Shown here: piece by piece, positions 62,911 to 64,000 of the stretch
Position numbering within the stretch: position 1 is the stretch's first letter
Layout: every line of letters begins with the position of its first letter
Assembly (NCBI GenBank): GCA_021173225.1
Contig: JAJOLK010000010.1
Location: 26,493-90,492 of the forward strand
Length of the DNA: 64,000 nt
Direction: 5' to 3'
Source: Phycisphaerales bacterium PN19_bin_20
GTDB taxonomy: Bacteria; Planctomycetota; Phycisphaerae; Phycisphaerales; UBA1924
Program-made: the position numbers and the translations under genes
Notes under the pieces: generated by a model
The model's input: only the letters and a program-made list of their open reading frames with translations
Database searches by the model: none
Told to the model about the DNA's origin: nothing

Positions 62911-63795
62911 ATGCCTGCCAACCGCTCACGGACTGAGAACTGGAAGCACTGCCTAGAGCAGATCGCCGAGCGCGGCGGCGCGGTGGAGATGGCCGTGAAG
63001 GTCGACCACCTGCTGAACCCGGGCGGAGACCTGATCTGGCGCGTCAAGCTGCTGAGCGTGACCGAGCGTGAGATCGTGGTTGAGCAGCCGGCGGTGGTCG
63101 GCAAGACGTTCCGCCTGAGCCTGAACACCGAGCTGGTCGTGGGCATGACCATCGGCCAGAACCGCTGGATGTTCGCGACGCGCGTGATCGGCGTGCGGCA
63201 GCTTCGCAACGCGCAGGGGCGTGCGGTCTCGGGGCTGATTGTCGTGCTGCCCGAGCGCGTGGAGCGGTGTAGCCGACGGAGCTTCTACCGCGTATCAACG
63301 GCGGAGTTCCAACTCCCGGGGGTGGAGTGCTGGCCCCTGCTGGACCCGGCGAGTGTGGTCCCGGCGGAGACGGCCAACCGCCTGGCGTTCGAGGCCAGGA
63401 TCAATGGGCACAGCGCGCCGGGGCTTGAGATCGCGGGAAGTCATGAGGGTGAGAGCATGCTGCCCGAGGTGGGGCCAAAGTTTACGGCGCGGCTGCTGAA
63501 TGTTTCGGGCGGCGGCATCGGTTTGATGCTTGACGATGGGCAGGTTGGGGTGATGAGCTCGAGCGGGCACGTGTGGGTGAGGGTGGACCTCAAGCCGCAC
63601 CTGCCGCTGCCGGTGGCGATGACGGCCAAGCGAGCGCACACACACCGCGAGAGTGGCGGGGGGATTTACTCGGGGCTGAGCTTTGACTTTGCGTACCACC
63701 CGGCGCACCAGCAGTTCGTGGTCGATGCGTTGACGCGGTACGTCGAGAGCGTCGAGGCGCAGCAGCGGCTGGCGCGGGCCCGCGAGGCGGCGTAA
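62911..63795 (+). CDS. PilZ-domain c-di-GMP-binding protein
   Basis: 294 residues from the ATG at 62911, preceded by GGAAGGA; an in-frame start at 62821 is less supported. Residues about 20-120 form a YcgR-like N-terminal domain (WRVKLLSVTEREIVVEQPAV). The PilZ domain has the RxxxR motif in RRSFYRV and the N-x-S-x-x-G motif in LLNVSGGGIGLML, so c-di-GMP binding is likely. YcgR proteins slow the flagellar motor by acting on MotA or FliG, so a link to motA/motB at 3-4 kb is reasonable but inferred. An insertion of about 70 residues separates the two motifs. Confidence 0.85.
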   Translation: MPANRSRTENWKHCLEQIAERGGAVEMAVKVDHLLNPGGDLIWRVKLLSVTEREIVVEQPAVVGKTFRLSLNTELVVGMTIGQNRWMFATRVIGVRQLRNAQGRAVSGLIVVLPERVERCSRRSFYRVSTAEFQLPGVECWPLLDPASVVPAETANRLAFEARINGHSAPGLEIAGSHEGESMLPEVGPKFTARLLNVSGGGIGLMLDDGQVGVMSSSGHVWVRVDLKPHLPLPVAMTAKRAHTHRESGGGIYSGLSFDFAYHPAHQQFVVDALTRYVESVEAQQRLARAREAA

Positions 63796-63940
63796 CAAGA
63801 AGATAAGCTGCACTGAAAGGGCTCTCAGAGCGCGAGGGGGAACAGACCAAGAGGCAGTTTAAAAACCTGCCCCACGCGATGTACAGCAGGCGGGATAAAA
63901 ACTCGCTGCCCAGAAGGCCAAACTACGGCTGGGCGTCGTG

Positions 63941-64000
63941 TGTGGGTGTGGGTGTGGGTGTGGGTGTGGGTGTGGGTGTGGGTGTGGGTGTGGGTGTGGG
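63941..64000. repeat. (TGTGGG)10 hexamer array, cut by the window end
   Basis: Ten uninterrupted copies of TGTGGG run to the last base, so the true length is unknown. The run is G-rich and could form a G-quadruplex. The 145 bp before it, after the PilZ gene stop, hold no recognised gene. Confidence 0.9.

Overview
The window is high-GC, gene-dense bacterial chromosome. A flagellar stator pair, a PilZ protein, an RHS remnant, a DUF6268-type outer-membrane protein and many long proline/alanine-rich secreted proteins suggest a Gram-negative member of the Planctomycetota, perhaps class Phycisphaerae. That placement is inferred from gene content and style; there is no rRNA in the window to confirm it.

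Layout. 0.1-9 kb: argS, yajQ, the stator genes motA-motB, nadE, the Mg2+ channel gene mgtE, rnpA and a small membrane protein. 9-18 kb: a TolC-type lipoprotein, a large divergent GH35-like beta-galactosidase, a copper P-type ATPase and a YugP-type membrane zinc peptidase. 18-25 kb: an HtrA/Deg protease on the plus strand, then a minus-strand run of pgsA, pgpA, a REC-XRE response regulator, dxs and nadK. 25-33 kb: nuoJKLMN, the proton-pumping membrane arm of Complex I without the remaining subunits. 33-41 kb: rimO, a divergent mnmE, a secreted protein, a C45-type autoproteolytic hydrolase, a small conserved protein and glyA. 41-50 kb: a LuxR-type regulator, a metallophosphatase, a frameshifted RHS pseudogene, a Tat-type alkaline phosphatase, an outer-membrane barrel, a TonB-like protein and an acidic single-pass membrane protein. 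50-57 kb: a 3,481-bp direct tandem duplication (50361-53841 and 53842-57322) with 7-bp microhomology at its ends. It doubles rsmE, a small HTH-like gene, a probable structured RNA and a CBM48-like gene, and leaves two chimeric broken genes at the central junction. 57-64 kb: a secreted protein, a PurS-PurL fusion, a thioredoxin-fold protein, a PilZ protein and a terminal TGTGGG hexamer array.

How the genes work together. pgsA and pgpA catalyse consecutive steps to phosphatidylglycerol. nadE and nadK make NAD and NADP. dxs starts the MEP isoprenoid pathway. nuoJKLMN forms the membrane proton-pumping module. motA/motB and the PilZ protein concern motility and c-di-GMP.

The signals most worth following are the exact-looking tandem duplication, a perfect parS-like palindrome at 62656-62671, the probable structured RNA between two intrinsic terminators, the isolated nuoJKLMN cluster with an enlarged NuoJ, and a family of dispersed palindromic repeats at gene ends. 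I did not find a wholly new multi-gene defence or mobile system.
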